A DNA stretch of 64,000 nt from Hoylesella timonensis 4401737 = DSM 22865 = JCM 15640 (GTDB taxonomy: Bacteria; Bacteroidota; Bacteroidia; Bacteroidales; Bacteroidaceae): positions 164,529 through 228,528 of the forward strand of contig NZ_HG417092.1 of NCBI RefSeq assembly GCF_000455445.1, in the 5' to 3' direction. Positions 62,370-64,000 of the stretch are shown piece by piece (within the stretch, counting starts at the first letter, position 1; each line of letters starts with the position of its first letter). The notes under the pieces are model-generated. The model saw only the letters and a list, made by a program, of their open reading frames with translations. It was not told the origin of the DNA and did no database searches. Made by a program: the position numbers and the translations under genes.

Positions 62370-64000
62370 TTAAAGTTGATAACTTACCGTCAGGGAGAGA
62401 TTCACCCCCTTGTTGATGCGGCTGATCACCCAGTCGCCTGGGGTATAGTCCATGCCCTTGTCTGTCAAATCTTGGGGGTAAGTCCGCTGTCCGTCAACAA
62501 ACTCAATATGACAATTGCGGTAGAGAATATGGTCCTCATGAAGCAGGTCGCTGGCATTGAGTTTTACTTCGAGGCGCTCTTTCAGGAACTTGGCGGCGAG
62601 CTGCAGGTCAAGCACATTGCGAGGATTCTCGTAAATATCCCATGCTGCATTTTGAGCAGACAGGAACAGCTTGCGTCCCGTACGCCCATAATTGACTGTA
62701 GCGCTAAGCTGCTTACCGAAGTAGCCCAACCCCACGTTCACGGTGTAGGGCGACATTCCCATTAATGGGCGTCTGCGATTCTTATAACTCTTCTGTATGC
62801 TCTCATCGTAGTTGAGTTTCACTGTACCATCGATAATCGAGAAGTTGCCCGTGAACCAAAGGTCGCGGAGGAAGGAGCCAGGCAGCAGGAATCCTAACGA
62901 CTTGCGCACGTTCAACTCGATGCCCTTGGTGGTGGCTTCGGGCAGATTGGCATGAATCTCGTCGTAGTTGTGACCGTCCTGTCTTAGCCAGGTATAGACC
63001 TCTGCCGGATCTTTGAACTTCTTGTGGAATAGGCTCAATGAGACCACCTCGCCCATGGATGGGTACCACTCGAAGCGCAGGTCCCAGTTGGTGATTTTGG
63101 ACTGCTTGACGTAATCTCCAAATTTTGTATAGGTAATCATGCGGTCTTCCACTCTATAGTATGGGGTGAACGTGAGTTCACGGAACTCAGGGCGGGCAAG
63201 GGTCTTGCTGAAGGCCAGGCGGGCGTTGAGCGTGGGCGTGATGTTATAGACCAAGGTGGCAGCGGGCAGCCAGTCGGTGTTTTTAATGGAAATAGTAGTG
63301 TCGTTCCAGTTAACACTCGTAGAAGTCAGGATGGCTGTTCTCGTGGTGGTGCTTGTTTGGGCATCCTCCATACGCACGCCAGCGGTGAGGTGGAGACGGT
63401 TGAAGAAAGTGAAATCGCCCATCAGGTAGGCGGCATGCACGTCCTGGCTGCCCTCGTAATAGTCAGCGTATGAACCATTGATGCCAGCCGGCGAATATAC
63501 CGCCAAACCCTGCTCGAACCATTTGGGATCGAAGGCATCGTTGAGTGGTATGCCCTCCTCGGGAACATTGCCGGGAATATCGACAAGGAAGGATTTGAGG
63601 TATTGCTGGAAAAAATCGGACCGGCGGAAGATACCCATGTAACCAGCCTTGATACGCTGCTTGTTGCCTGCTACCTCGAAAGGATGCTCCACGTTCATGC
63701 CAAGGGTCTTTTTATTTTCGTTCAGGTCGGAATACATCAGATGACCACTGTTAAGATCAGATTGACTGACGCTGCCACTGGCGGGTCCCCAGCCAAAGAT
63801 ATTCGTCGTATAGCGGTCACCTACCATACCCGCTTCGACCAATGCAGTGTTGGGGTTGGTGCGGTTCACCTTGTTGTAGGAGGCATTCCAGGTGAGGATG
63901 AGCTGATCCTCCCAGAACTTGTGCTCGCCGTCCATCTGTGTCTGGAACATCCACGTGCGCAGCGGGTTGCTGTAGAGCTCTCTGGCCCACCATGCGGTGT
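62370..64000 (-). CDS. TonB-dependent receptor, C-terminal part (runs off the window)
   Basis: At least 543 residues of the barrel domain in one open frame up to the window edge; the signal peptide, the carboxypeptidase-like domain and the plug lie beyond it. The last strands (KGVNLSLTVSYQL, ending in a hydrophobic residue) fit outer-membrane insertion. It probably forms an uptake unit with the beta-helix lipoprotein, the surface proteins and the PstS-like protein downstream. An internal ATG at 63950 is not the real start. Confidence 0.85.
   Translation of the reverse strand, partial: TAWWARELYSNPLRTWMFQTQMDGEHKFWEDQLILTWNASYNKVNRTNPNTALVEAGMVGDRYTTNIFGWGPASGSVSQSDLNSGHLMYSDLNENKKTLGMNVEHPFEVAGNKQRIKAGYMGIFRRSDFFQQYLKSFLVDIPGNVPEEGIPLNDAFDPKWFEQGLAVYSPAGINGSYADYYEGSQDVHAAYLMGDFTFFNRLHLTAGVRMEDAQTSTTTRTAILTSTSVNWNDTTISIKNTDWLPAATLVYNITPTLNARLAFSKTLARPEFRELTFTPYYRVEDRMITYTKFGDYVKQSKITNWDLRFEWYPSMGEVVSLSLFHKKFKDPAEVYTWLRQDGHNYDEIHANLPEATTKGIELNVRKSLGFLLPGSFLRDLWFTGNFSIIDGTVKLNYDESIQKSYKNRRRPLMGMSPYTVNVGLGYFGKQLSATVNYGRTGRKLFLSAQNAAWDIYENPRNVLDLQLAAKFLKERLEVKLNASDLLHEDHILYRNCHIEFVDGQRTYPQDLTDKGMDYTPGDWVISRINKGVNLSLTVSYQL

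Overview
This window comes from a Bacteroidales genome, probably a Prevotella or Bacteroides relative. The evidence is a Bacteroides-type conjugation operon (TraE-F-G-J-K-L-M-N), promoters of the TTTG-N19/20-TAnnTTTG type, TonB-dependent receptors fused to carboxypeptidase-like domains, a GG-Bacteroidales type RiPP cluster and a PstS/TonB nutrient locus. No relaxase, integrase, resistance gene, CRISPR array, rRNA or intact tRNA was found.

Region 1 (1-14974) is the type IV secretion part of an integrative conjugative element: two small regulatory or DNA-binding genes, the tra operon, a VirD4-type coupling protein and TraX. Region 2 (14975-17260) is cargo on the opposite strand: the stump of a type III restriction methyltransferase and an ImmA/IrrE-type two-gene module with operator-like repeats. 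Region 3 (17305-28890) returns to element housekeeping: a cell-wall hydrolase, a DUF4099-like protein, a phosphoribosyltransferase/MutS-I fusion, an ArdC-like antirestriction protein, a Toprim protein, a third helical secreted protein, a zinc-ribbon protein, a lipoprotein, a DUF4143 ATPase and small conserved genes, the last one frameshifted. Region 4 (28977-29945) has no genes but carries two copies of a structured RNA candidate whose stems covary.

Region 5 (29946-37643) is a patchwork: an IS4-type element, a group II intron 3' fragment, a TonB receptor gene, an M6-like protease gene cut short, an ORF-less group II intron sitting behind a terminator hairpin, an ankyrin fragment and an IS5-type element with a nonsense codon. 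Region 6 (37845-49945) is a radical-SAM RiPP cluster: a precursor with a double-glycine leader and a four-cysteine core, GLPGLI protein, radical SAM enzyme, SPASM-like partner, peptidase-containing ABC exporter, accessory membrane protein, a decayed and a frameshifted TonB receptor, a small secreted protein and a divergent TPR/HTH regulator.

Region 7 (50294-57230) is a second mobile-element remnant: another copy of the ORF-less intron, a tRNA-Met-like 3' relic, a frameshifted DUF2958-like gene, an iteron-like repeat cluster, a small XRE operon, a primase-helicase and an excisionase-like gene. Region 8 (57769-64000) looks like ordinary chromosome: a PstS-like protein, two lipoproteins, a secreted protein with a T9SS-like tail and a TonB receptor running off the window. 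All assignments are by reading motifs; no database search was run.
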